Origin: Gemmiger sp. | Lineage (GTDB): Bacteria; Bacillota; Clostridia; Oscillospirales; Ruminococcaceae | Direction of reading: 5' to 3' | Assembly: GCA_028710135.1 (NCBI GenBank) | Contig: JAQUSS010000013.1 | Coordinates: 1-36,027, forward strand | DNA length: 36,027 bases | Shown: positions 15,832-22,880 of the stretch, piece after piece | How positions within the stretch are numbered: position 1 is the first letter of the stretch | Layout: each line of letters starts with the position of its first letter | Made by a program: the position numbers and the translations under genes | Notes under the pieces: model-generated | What the model was told of the DNA's origin: nothing | Database searches by the model: none | Seen by the model: the letters and a program-made list of their open reading frames with translations, nothing else

Positions 15832-16613
15832 GAAGATTACTGCTTTGGACTCATAGCCTCTTACCCGGGGATTCCTATTTTTCGGACCAATCGCTCATCA
15901 TCATGAGGAAATCATCCTATCTTTTGGGAACCATGCCCTTTCTTTTTGATTTGCTTTCGTTACCTGTTTGTGTTCGTATGATGTTCGTACCAAAAGGTGC
16001 TTCTTTTACAAAATTGACCGACCCGGTGCCTGGGGTAGATCGAGTAGCCAGAAATCACTTGCCGGAATCCACTTCGTAGGGGTACTGAAAACTTCCAAAA
16101 CTTCTATGGTTGGAAACTTAGAAATCTGAGAAACTTAGAAACCTTAGAGAACTGCGAAGGAATTTTGAATGGTACCTTAAGCACTTACCGAGTATCTTGC
16201 AATACGGGGGTTATTACTGAATGGGTACTACCGGGTCGGTTCCTGGGGTTTCAATTTACTCGCTGTCCGCCAGCGGATTGGAAATTTGCCTGTTTACACA
16301 TGGGAAGCAGTTTCGAGAACTTGTAGAACCAGGGTAACGGCATTTCTATTGGGGTAGGAGCTTTGAAACTCCGTTTTACTTAGTACATTGGAGTTATTAC
16401 CTTTCCAAGCTTTTTGTTTATTGGCGATATGCCATAAAATTTAGGTTGGGTTATTTTTTGCTGTTTTGTTTGCATTTGGTTTTGCGTTTATATTCTAAAT
16501 GCGGGCTCTTTGTAGCAGAACCTGGGCTTGTTATCGGTATTTGTAAGAACCTTACCATCAAGTAAATGCTTTTTACAGGTTATGACCTGCGGCTTTGATG
16601 TGGTCCTTTCGCC

Positions 16614-16664
16614 TTAGCAAGCCCAGGCCTGCTGGTGGTGAATGGGATCTTTGAAGTTAACCAT
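16614..16664 (-). CDS. Possible 16-codon small ORF inside the large RNA
   Basis: AAGGAAGGAGG lies 9 nt before an ATG at 16664 that opens M-V-N-F-K-D-P-I-H-H-Q-Q-A-W-A-C followed by TAA. The spacing is ideal, but the ORF is short and its last codons fall in one arm of the 15-bp long-range helix. It may be a leader peptide, a bait for ribosomes, or chance. Confidence 0.25.
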   Translation of the reverse strand: MVNFKDPIHHQQAWAC

Positions 16665-16768
16665 CGGCCTAAGCCTCCTTCCTTACGAATCCAGCCGACC
16701 CCTTTTGCCCTTTGCAAAAGAACTTGGAACTTTAGCGGTTCCTTATCTTCGGCTGTTTTCTTTCTGTG

Positions 16769-16802
16769 ACTATACTATACCATGCCCCTAAGGAACTGTC
16801 TA
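16769..16802 (-). promoter_or_regulatory. Promoter of the large RNA
   Basis: On the minus strand TAGACA (16797-16802), 17 bp, TATAGT (16774-16779). A second overlapping TATAGT follows at 16769-16774. The upstream 100 bp are A/T-rich and include two AGCTTG repeats. Confidence 0.8.
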
Positions 16803-16861
16803 TTCGCAAGCTCCACAAGCTTTTAGAATTATGTTTGTGCACTATTTATCCATAAAATGGA

Positions 16862-16891
16862 TTGAAAGTATATTGACAAATATGATATAAT
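16862..16891 (+). promoter_or_regulatory. Plus-strand promoter facing the argS terminator
   Basis: TTGAAA (16862-16867), 18 bp, TATAAT (16886-16891), with an extended -10 TGA directly before it. Transcription would start near 16898 and meet the hairpin at 16912-16955 followed by T7, giving an RNA of about 60 nt with no coding capacity. Confidence 0.5.
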
Positions 16892-16911
16892 TAAATAGTT
16901 GAGTGTACCTA

Positions 16912-16959
16912 AAAGCAGGAAGCCGCCCCGGCGTTGCCGGGCGGCTTCCTGCTTTTTTT
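16912..16959 (-). terminator. Bidirectional terminator downstream of argS
   Basis: A roughly 20-bp stem (16912-16932 with 16936-16955, one bulged C) closes on GTT. The minus-strand side ends in TTTTAGG, serving argS. The plus-strand side ends in TTTTTTTG, which would stop rightward transcripts. Confidence 0.9.
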
Positions 16960-16973
16960 GCGTTATAGCGTGG

Positions 16974-18731
16974 TTACATAACCTCGGGCACGGTGATTTT
17001 GAACATGGTCAACACATTGAAAATCACGTTTTTAACGCCCAGGCAAAGGGCAATCCGCCCTTGCTGCACCCCGGGCTCCGCACCCAGGATGCGGCAGGCG
17101 TTATAGAACTTGTGGAAGGCCCCGGCCACATCAATCACATAGCGGGTGATGCGGGCAGGGTCGTACCGGTCAGCCGCCGCGGCAATCTCGGCCGGGAAGG
17201 CCGAGAGCAGCCGAATCAGGGCTTGCTCGGCGGGGTCGGCCAGAAGGGTGGCATCCAGCGCTTCGGCACCACCAAAGGTGATGCCCTCGCTCTCCAGCTT
17301 TTTCAGCACCGAACAGATGCGGGCGTGGGCGTACTGCACATAGTAAACCGGGTTGTCGCTGTCGTTTTTAACCGCAAGGTCCAAATCAAAATCCAGCGTG
17401 CTGGAGCTTTCCCGCTGGTTGAAGAAAAAGCGGGCCGAATCGATGGGCACGTCCTCCAGCAAATCGGTCAAGGTGATGGCCTTGCCCGTCCGCTTGCTCA
17501 TCCGCACCGGCTTGCCATCCTTAATCAGGTTGACCATCTGCATCAGCACAACGTCCAACTGCTCGCCCGAAAGGCCCACCGCATCCATGGCGCCCTTCAT
17601 CCGGGCAACGTGGCCGTGGTGGTCGGCCCCCCAAACATCGATGGCCTTATCAAAGCCGCGCACGGCCAGCTTGTTATAATGGTAGGCAATGTCGGCGGCA
17701 AAGTAGGTGGGGATGCCGTTTGCCCGCACCAGCACCTCGTCCTTGGCTTCCTCCTCGCCGTCCTCGGTCTTTTTCTTGTTCACCACGCCGTATTTGGCGC
17801 TGTACTGGGCGCTGCGGTAGAGGATGGCCCCATCCTCGGCCCGGTAGCAGGCACCCTTCTCTAAAAGAAGGGCAATTACCTTATCCACCGCGCCGCTCTC
17901 GTGCAGGGTGCTCTCGTGGAACCAGGTATCGTACTCGATGCGGTACTTGCCCAAATCCCCCTTGAGGCCCGCAATGTTTTTGGGCAGGGCATCGTCAATC
18001 AGGGCCTGCTTCAGCTCCTCAAAATCGCGCTGGAGGTAGCTATCCCCGTGAACGGCGGCAAACTCCTTGGCGCGGGCCACAATGTCTGCGCCTTGGTAGC
18101 ATTCCTCGGGCAGGGGCACCGCTTCCTCACCTTTATAGAGTTGCAGGTAGCGGATGGCCAGGCTTTTGCCAAATTTTTGAATTTGGTTGCCGGCATCGTT
18201 GATATAAAATTCGCGGGATACCGTGTAGCCGGCCCAATCCAGGCAGGCGGCCAGGCAATCGCCCAGGGCACCGCCACGGGCATTGCCCATGTGCATGGGG
18301 CCGGTGGGGTTGGCGGAAACAAACTCTACATTGTATTTTTTGCCTGCGCCGGTATCGGTGCGGCCGTAGGCGGGGTTGGTGCAGGCAGCCTGCACCACGG
18401 CCGAGAACCAATCGGCCCCCAAAAACAGGTTGATGAACCCCGGGCCGGCAACCTCCACCCGGCCAAACAGGCTCCCGGTAAGGCAGAGGTGGGCAACCAG
18501 GGCATCGGCAATTTGGCGGGGCGCTTTGTGGAAGGCCCGGGCCCCCACCATGGCAAGGTTGGCGGCAACATCGCCGTTGTTGGTATCGGCGGGTACCTCC
18601 ACCGTAAAATCGGGCAGGGGGGCGGTGGGCAGGCTGCCATCTGCCATGGCGGCCTCGGCAGCGCGGGCTAACAGGGCGCGGGCAGCATCCAGCGCGGTTT
18701 GGCGGGGGTTGTAATTGCGGTAGTCGGTCAT
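16974..18731 (-). CDS. argS: Arginyl-tRNA synthetase
   Basis: Class I synthetase charging tRNA-Arg. The 585-aa protein has the N-terminal additional (tRNA D-loop binding) domain in about 1-110. The HIGH-like element is HMGN at 147-150 in the ArgRS pattern SANPTGPMHMGN. A degenerate KMSKS is seen as RMSKRTGK near 410, and the C-terminal anticodon domain ends in the aromatic/hydrophobic tail usual for ArgRS. ATG 18731 is used because the GTG at 18743 abuts the GGAG ribosome binding site. The ATG overlaps the DUF1934 stop (ATGA). It is the last gene of the ddl operon, ahead of a strong terminator. Confidence 0.96.
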   Translation of the reverse strand: MTDYRNYNPRQTALDAARALLARAAEAAMADGSLPTAPLPDFTVEVPADTNNGDVAANLAMVGARAFHKAPRQIADALVAHLCLTGSLFGRVEVAGPGFINLFLGADWFSAVVQAACTNPAYGRTDTGAGKKYNVEFVSANPTGPMHMGNARGGALGDCLAACLDWAGYTVSREFYINDAGNQIQKFGKSLAIRYLQLYKGEEAVPLPEECYQGADIVARAKEFAAVHGDSYLQRDFEELKQALIDDALPKNIAGLKGDLGKYRIEYDTWFHESTLHESGAVDKVIALLLEKGACYRAEDGAILYRSAQYSAKYGVVNKKKTEDGEEEAKDEVLVRANGIPTYFAADIAYHYNKLAVRGFDKAIDVWGADHHGHVARMKGAMDAVGLSGEQLDVVLMQMVNLIKDGKPVRMSKRTGKAITLTDLLEDVPIDSARFFFNQRESSSTLDFDLDLAVKNDSDNPVYYVQYAHARICSVLKKLESEGITFGGAEALDATLLADPAEQALIRLLSAFPAEIAAAADRYDPARITRYVIDVAGAFHKFYNACRILGAEPGVQQGRIALCLGVKNVIFNVLTMFKITVPEVM

Positions 18732-19198
18732 ATGGGTTTGCACTCCTTTATCGTTGGGTCGCTTTCCTGCGGAAGGCTTTTTACGGTGATATCCACCAAA
18801 TTCCAGCTTAAAAAGTTTTCGCTGCCGGAATCCAGGGTGTAACTGAAATGAAGGGAACCGCCACTTTCCCCCAGCTTGTGGGAAATTTCATCGGCGGCCA
18901 CCCCCAGCGAAACCGCGCCGTAGCCGGTTTCGTAGTGGCAAAGGTGGCGGGTGCCCTTCTCGATAATAAGCTGGCCGGGCACACGCCCATAGCGCAGCAT
19001 GGCCACGCGGCGGGCATCCTCCGCAATTTTCACGGTGGTGGTGCAGCCCGCGTAGCCGGAAGCTTCGGTTTCATCATACACAATATAATAGCTGCCGTCG
19101 CGGTGGGTGTACTTGCCGTGGGTCATCAGCTCTACACTGTCCCGCTGGCCGTCCCGCTCCATGGTGCCGGTGATGGTAATCAGATAATTTTCTTCCAT
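18728..19198 (-). CDS. DUF1934 family protein (YwiB-like)
   Basis: A 156-aa soluble protein built mainly of alternating beta strands (for example YLITITGTM, YYIVYDET, LHFSYTL, VDITVK). This fits the calycin-like barrel of DUF1934, whose Bacillus subtilis member ywiB lies directly upstream of argS. The same gene order here is the main support. ATG 19198 is preferred over an upstream Met (19237), with GAGGA about 10 nt before it. The stop overlaps the argS start by four bases, so the two are probably translationally coupled. Molecular function is unknown in the family. Confidence 0.85.
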   Translation of the reverse strand: MEENYLITITGTMERDGQRDSVELMTHGKYTHRDGSYYIVYDETEASGYAGCTTTVKIAEDARRVAMLRYGRVPGQLIIEKGTRHLCHYETGYGAVSLGVAADEISHKLGESGGSLHFSYTLDSGSENFLSWNLVDITVKSLPQESDPTIKECKPI

Positions 19199-19236
19199 TC
19201 TTTTGCGTCCTCTTGCGCGTATTGCATTCCTGTGCA

Positions 19237-20052
19237 TCAGTATTCCTCGATGGGGATTCGTTCTACGCTGCCACCGGCATAATCGCCCAAAAACAGGGCC
19301 TCGGCGGCGGCAAAACTTTCGGCGGTATCGCTTACATAAAAACGGGCGGTACCACCCGTTTTTCGGGGGTTGGCCAGCCCACGCGCGGCCAGGGCGGCCC
19401 CGGTGGCGTTGGCGGTAACCTTGCCGGGGTCAATTAAGGCAACGGCCTTGCCCATAAAATCCCCAATCATTTTTTTGAGCAGCGGGTAGTGGGTGCAGCC
19501 CAAAATTAAGGTATCCACCCCGGCATCCCGCAGGGGGGTAAGGTACTCGGCAATCACCAGGGTGGTTACGGGGTTGCCATCGTTCACATAGCCGTTTTCC
19601 ACCAGGGGCACCAGCAGGGGGCAGGGGCGGGCCATGGTTTGCACCCCCGGCACCAGCGTGTGCAGCAATGCCTCGTAGCTGCCGCTGCGTATGGTGGCGG
19701 CGGTGCCGATGACCCCCACCCGCCCGTTGCGGGTGGCAGCGGCGGCGGCTTTGGCGGCGGCTTCCACCACGCCCGTGTAGGGCACGGGCAGGGTGGCGGC
19801 CTCGGCGGCGGGGTAGGTGGAGCTGACCGTGCCGCAGGCGGCCAGGATATATTTTACGTTTTGGCGCAGAAGAAAGCGGATATCCTGCCGGGCATACTGG
19901 ACGATGATATCCCGCCCGTGGGAGCCGTAGGGCACCCGGCCGGTATCGCCAAAATAGATGATATCCTCGCCGGGCAGCACCCGGCGGAGCTGGCGCACGG
20001 CGGTAAGCCCGCCAAGCCCACTATCAAAAACGCCGATGGGGCGGTTATCCAT
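19237..20052 (-). CDS. murI: Glutamate racemase
   Basis: Makes D-glutamate for peptidoglycan. The 271-aa protein begins with IGVFDSGLGGLT and has the YFGDTGRVPYG loop and the second catalytic cysteine in LGCTHYPL. The first cysteine lies in AACGTVSS, where most glutamate racemases have CNT; a Gly replaces the Asn that usually contacts substrate. ATG 20052 matches the family start and lies 4 nt after the ddl stop; a GTG at 20067 is an alternative that overlaps ddl. Clustering with ddl supports a cell wall role instead of general amino acid racemisation. Confidence 0.92.
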   Translation of the reverse strand: MDNRPIGVFDSGLGGLTAVRQLRRVLPGEDIIYFGDTGRVPYGSHGRDIIVQYARQDIRFLLRQNVKYILAACGTVSSTYPAAEAATLPVPYTGVVEAAAKAAAAATRNGRVGVIGTAATIRSGSYEALLHTLVPGVQTMARPCPLLVPLVENGYVNDGNPVTTLVIAEYLTPLRDAGVDTLILGCTHYPLLKKMIGDFMGKAVALIDPGKVTANATGAALAARGLANPRKTGGTARFYVSDTAESFAAAEALFLGDYAGGSVERIPIEEY

Positions 20053-20056
20053 AGCC

Positions 20057-21151
20057 TTAATACGCACCCTTCCTTTTGTTTCGCGCCAAGGTGATCAGCC
20101 GGTCGGCCAGGGTGGTAAAATCCACCCCATCGTGGGCCATCAGCTTGGGATACATACTGATATCGGTAAAGCCGGGCAGGGTGTTCAGCTCGTTGCAAAG
20201 CACCCGCCCGGTGCCCCGCTCCACAAAAAAGTCGCAGCGGGCAAGGCCGGTGCAGCCCAGGGTGCGGTAGGCCCGTATGGCGGTGGCCCGCACTTCCTCA
20301 AGCTTGGCCTCGCTCAACCGGGCGGGAATCACCACCTGCGAAACCCCGTTTTTGTATTTATCGTCGTAGGTGTAAAACTCGGCTCCCGCCAAAATCTCGC
20401 CGGGGCGGGTGGCGGTGATATCGGCGGCGGTGTTGCCAATGGCGGCACATTCCACCTCCTGCCCGTCGATAAACTCCTCAAAAACAACCTTGTCATCCTC
20501 GGCCAGGGCAATTTCCACCGCCGTTTGCAGGCCGGTACGATCCTTCGCCTTGCTGATGCCCACGCTGGAGCCCGCGTTGGCGGGCTTTACAAAAATGGGG
20601 TAGGGCAGGGCAGCCTCCACCCGGCGGGCCAGGGCGGCAAAATCGGCCGCTTCATCGCGGGTGGCCCAGCACCAGCCGCAGTGGGGCACCCCGGCGGCAT
20701 CCATCAAGGTGTTGGCCACCGCTTTGTCCATGCAGGTGGCGCTTGCCAGCACCCCGCAGCCCACATAGGGGATGCCCGCCAGGCTGAATAAGCCCTGAAT
20801 CGTGCCATCCTCCCCGTTTTTGCCGTGCAGGATGGGCACCGCCACATCCAGCGGCAGCAGGCGGGTGGCCTCGCCATCCCGCAACAGCAGGCCATGGTCT
20901 TGGCGGTCGGGGCTTAAAATGCAGGGGCGGCAGCTTTCGTGGTGCTGCCAGCTTCCATCGGGCAGGGCATCGGCGGGGCCGTTATAATAGAGCCACCGCC
21001 CCGCCTTGGTGATGCCCACCAGTGTTAGGGCGTAGCGCTCGGCGCAAATGCCCTTTTGCAGGGCCCGTACCCAGGCCGCCGCCGAGGTGCAGCTAACCTC
21101 ATGCTCACTGGAAATGCTGCCAAAAAACAAACCGACACGAATCTTTTCCAT
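20057..21151 (-). CDS. ddl: D-alanine--D-alanine ligase
   Basis: ATP-grasp enzyme joining two D-alanines for the peptidoglycan pentapeptide. In the 364-aa protein GLFFGSISSEHEVS is the N-terminal substrate loop. HGKNGEDGTIQG and FVKPANAGSSVGISK bind ATP and phosphate, and CNELNTLPGFTDISMYPKL carries metal ligands. The omega-loop reads TYDDKYKNG, as in D-Ala-D-Ala ligases rather than the D-lactate type VanA. ATG 21151 follows AGGAAGGTG at 7 nt; the in-frame 21205 start would be longer without support. First gene of the ddl-murI-DUF1934-argS operon. Confidence 0.95.
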   Translation of the reverse strand: MEKIRVGLFFGSISSEHEVSCTSAAAWVRALQKGICAERYALTLVGITKAGRWLYYNGPADALPDGSWQHHESCRPCILSPDRQDHGLLLRDGEATRLLPLDVAVPILHGKNGEDGTIQGLFSLAGIPYVGCGVLASATCMDKAVANTLMDAAGVPHCGWCWATRDEAADFAALARRVEAALPYPIFVKPANAGSSVGISKAKDRTGLQTAVEIALAEDDKVVFEEFIDGQEVECAAIGNTAADITATRPGEILAGAEFYTYDDKYKNGVSQVVIPARLSEAKLEEVRATAIRAYRTLGCTGLARCDFFVERGTGRVLCNELNTLPGFTDISMYPKLMAHDGVDFTTLADRLITLARNKRKGAY

Positions 21152-21218
21152 CGGATACACCTTCCTACCTGCGGCCCCCAAACAGCGAGCCGCGCCTTCT
21201 TGCAAATGGTTTCTCTAT

Positions 21219-21227
21219 ACTATATCA
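21219..21227 (-). promoter_or_regulatory. Extended -10 promoter of the ddl operon
   Basis: On the minus strand TGATATAGT forms an extended -10 (TGn plus TATAGT). No good -35 is seen at 17 bp. The start near 21212 gives a leader of about 60 nt. Confidence 0.5.
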
Positions 21228-21289
21228 TAATTGCGTGGGCCTGACTATATGCTTTGCGCAAAAAAACTGCCGGGGTGGCAAAAAACTTC

Positions 21290-21318
21290 TTGACAGGGGC
21301 GGTGTGGCATGGTATGCT
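21290..21318 (+). promoter_or_regulatory. Promoter of infC-rpmI-rplT
   Basis: A perfect TTGACA (21290-21295), 17 bp, then TATGCT (21313-21318). It is divergent from the ddl promoter. Confidence 0.85.
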
Positions 21319-21324
21319 TAATGC

Positions 21325-21460
21325 TGTAAAAAAAGCAGCAACCGGCATATTGCCGTCGGCTCACCTTGCGGGCAACAGGCCCCGGGTCATACGCAGGCAC
21401 ACGTTATTTGCGTAATTGTGTAGTTTGGCGGCTGCTTTTTTCGGCAGCCGCTTTTATTTT
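21325..21460 (+). promoter_or_regulatory. infC operon leader with transcription attenuator
   Basis: The terminator hairpin is GCGGCTGC (21428-21435) with GCAGCCGC (21444-21451), followed by TTTTATTTTT. An early leader segment AAAAAAGCAGC (21329-21339) is perfectly complementary to GCTGCTTTTTT (21431-21441), which includes part of the terminator 5' arm, so it can act as antiterminator. This is the arrangement of Firmicute L20/infC leaders, where ribosomal protein L20 favours termination. The ligand here is inferred from the operon content. Confidence 0.75.
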
Positions 21461-21492
21461 TACTTTTATATTTGTGATGGAGGTGTATTCCA

Positions 21493-22032
21493 ATCGCCAG
21501 CAACAGCAATTCTAAAGAACTGGAAATCAACGAGCAGATCCGGGATAAAGAAATCCGGCTGATCGGCGCAGAGGGGCAGCAGCTTGGTGTAATGAGCCCG
21601 CGCGATGCTTTGCGTATGGCTATCGAAAGCGATTTAGACCTAGTTAAGGTGGCACCGCAGGCCAAGCCTGCCGTATGCAAAATCCTGGATTATGGCAAAT
21701 ACCGCTTCGAGCTGCAGAAAAAGGACAAGGAAGCCAAGAAAAACCAGAAGGTAATTGAGCTTAAGGAAATCCGCCTTTCTCTGAACATCGACACCAACGA
21801 TTTTAATACCAAGGTAAACCAGGCCGCCAAATTTTTGGAGCAGGGCCACAAGCTAAAGGTGACGATCCGGTTCCGCGGGCGCGAGATGGCGCACACCGGC
21901 TTAGGGCTTGAGGTGCATAAGCGCTTTGCCGCAGCACTGCCCGGCGTGGTGGTGGACAAACCCCCCAAGCTGGAAGGGCGCAGCATGATGATGTTCCTTT
22001 CCCCCAACCCCAGCACGAACCTGAACAAGTAA
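21493..22032 (+). CDS. infC: Translation initiation factor IF-3, non-AUG start
   Basis: IF-3 binds the 30S subunit, prevents premature joining and checks start codons. Two domains are visible: the N-domain (EINEQIRDKEIRLIG...GVMSPRDAL) and the C-domain (KVIELKEIRLSLNID...KVTIRFRGREMAH). The first AUG is at 21592, inside the conserved N-domain, so the true start must be upstream. ATC at 21493 (I-A-S-N-S..., 179 aa) is 9 nt from GGAGG. ATT at 21487 is only 3 nt away and less likely. Rare AUU/AUC starts allow IF-3 to repress its own translation in other bacteria. Confidence 0.93.
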   Translation: MASNSNSKELEINEQIRDKEIRLIGAEGQQLGVMSPRDALRMAIESDLDLVKVAPQAKPAVCKILDYGKYRFELQKKDKEAKKNQKVIELKEIRLSLNIDTNDFNTKVNQAAKFLEQGHKLKVTIRFRGREMAHTGLGLEVHKRFAAALPGVVVDKPPKLEGRSMMMFLSPNPSTNLNK

Positions 22033-22054
22033 CATTTTAGGAGGATTATTCAAA

Positions 22055-22258
22055 ATGGCTAAGATGAAACTCAAGACCCTGTCGGGCGCGAAAAAGCGTT
22101 TTAAGATGACCGCCAGCGGCAAAATCAAAAAGAACTCGGCAAACCGCCGTCACATCCTGACCAAAAAAACCACCAAGCTTACCCGGGGCCTGCGTATGCC
22201 CAGCTATGTGGATAAAACCAACGAAGCCGTTGTTAAAAAGATGCTTCCCTACGGCTAA
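22055..22258 (+). CDS. rpmI: Ribosomal protein L35
   Basis: A 67-aa Lys/Arg-rich 50S protein with the L35 pattern MKLKTLSGAKKRFK...ANRRHILTKK. AGGAGGATT precedes the ATG, 22 nt after infC. Order infC-rpmI-rplT is the standard IF-3 operon. The frame stays open for 54 codons after its TAA, most likely by chance in GC-rich sequence. Confidence 0.97.
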   Translation: MAKMKLKTLSGAKKRFKMTASGKIKKNSANRRHILTKKTTKLTRGLRMPSYVDKTNEAVVKKMLPYG

Positions 22259-22439
22259 AAGCAAAATCTCACAGCAGGGGCAGCCAAAAAACGCAAGCGG
22301 CGTTTGGGCGCAGGGCAGCTTTGCCGGTGCCGCCGCCGGGGCGTTTGGGCAGTTCGGCCACTGCTACAACTACTTCTGAATTTTGCGTTGAGCAGCTTTG
22401 GAAAAGAATTTGTGACTGTATAAAAGGAGATAAAGAACA
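22259..22439 (+). other. Unusually long, potentially structured rpmI-rplT gap (181 nt)
   Basis: These two genes are usually much closer. The gap has complementary ends GCAAAAT (about 22261) and ATTTTGC (about 22380). Nested pairs AGCAG/CTGCT and AACGC/GCGTT lie inside, with two copies of GGCGTTTGGGC. It contains no promoter or terminator I can support. A translational operator for L20 or an RNA-processing site is possible; no gene is seen. Confidence 0.5.
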
Positions 22440-22793
22440 ATGGCACGTATCAAAGGCGCAACCATGACGCACAAGCGTCGTACCAAAACCCTCAAGCTGG
22501 CCAAAGGCTACTATGGCTCCAAATCCAAGCATTTCAAGATGGCCAAACAGGCCGTTATGAAAAGCGGCAACTACGCATTTATCGGCCGCAAGCTGAAAAA
22601 GCGTGAGTTCCGCACCCTGTGGATTGCCCGCATCAACAGTGCGGTGCGCCCGCTTGGCATGAACTACTCTACCTTTATGAATGGCCTCAGCAAGGCCGGT
22701 GTCGCCCTCAACCGCAAGATGCTTTCCGAGATGGCGATCCACGACCCCAAGAGCTTTGAGAACCTGGTTGCCACCGCTAAGGCAGCACTGTAA
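22440..22793 (+). CDS. rplT: Ribosomal protein L20
   Basis: A 117-aa basic 50S assembly protein with the L20 pattern [22 protein letters not shown] at the start and [16 protein letters not shown] near the end. It binds 23S rRNA early in assembly and, in many Firmicutes, the leader of its own operon. AAAAGGAGATAAAG lies before the ATG. The operon ends 8 nt later in a terminator. Confidence 0.97.
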   Translation: MARIKGATMTHKRRTKTLKLAKGYYGSKSKHFKMAKQAVMKSGNYAFIGRKLKKREFRTLWIARINSAVRPLGMNYSTFMNGLSKAGVALNRKMLSEMAIHDPKSFENLVATAKAAL

Positions 22794-22800
22794 TAGCAAT

Positions 22801-22834
22801 AAAAAAGACGCTCGCGTGTGCGGGCGTCGTTTTT
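22801..22834 (+). terminator. Terminator of infC-rpmI-rplT
   Basis: GACGC (22807-22811) pairs with GCGTC (22824-22828), extended by CG/CG and by A-run/T-run pairing, and is followed by TTTTT. Confidence 0.8.
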
Positions 22835-22880
22835 GTGTATACAGGGGTTTTATTTTGGGCAGGGATATGGTTAAATAAGA

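Larger units (their letters stand above)
15797..16767 (-). ncRNA. Candidate large structured non-coding RNA, about 970 nt
   Basis: No protein of reasonable length with a ribosome binding site is present on either strand from 15709 to 16973, and GC is visibly lower than in flanking genes. On the minus strand a promoter at 16769-16802 and an intrinsic terminator at 15797-15831 bound one unit. Helices in plus coordinates include 16749-16755/16692-16698 (7 bp) enclosing two hairpins (16738-16742/16726-16730 and 16714-16720/16702-16708). A 10-bp plus 5-bp helix joins 16618-16633 to 16514-16530 and encloses further hairpins (for example 16576-16580/16585-16589). An 11-bp perfect helix joins 16230-16240 to 16017-16027. 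A hairpin lies at 16261-16275. Motifs of tmRNA, RNase P, SRP RNA and group II intron domain V are not apparent. It could belong to a known giant RNA class or be new. Confidence 0.75.

Noticed and set aside
15675-16079. 134-codon plus-strand ORF across the end of the large RNA
   Set aside because: It starts inside the ECF terminator, has no ribosome binding site, has no recognisable protein pattern and is antisense to the terminator and helices of the RNA.
15797-16767. Large RNA as a group II intron, tmRNA, RNase P or SRP RNA
   Set aside because: No domain V-like AGC/GTTC hairpin or GTGYG boundary, no maturase, no tmRNA tag or acceptor ends, no RNase P core motifs and no SRP loop were recognised. 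Only a covariance search can settle this.
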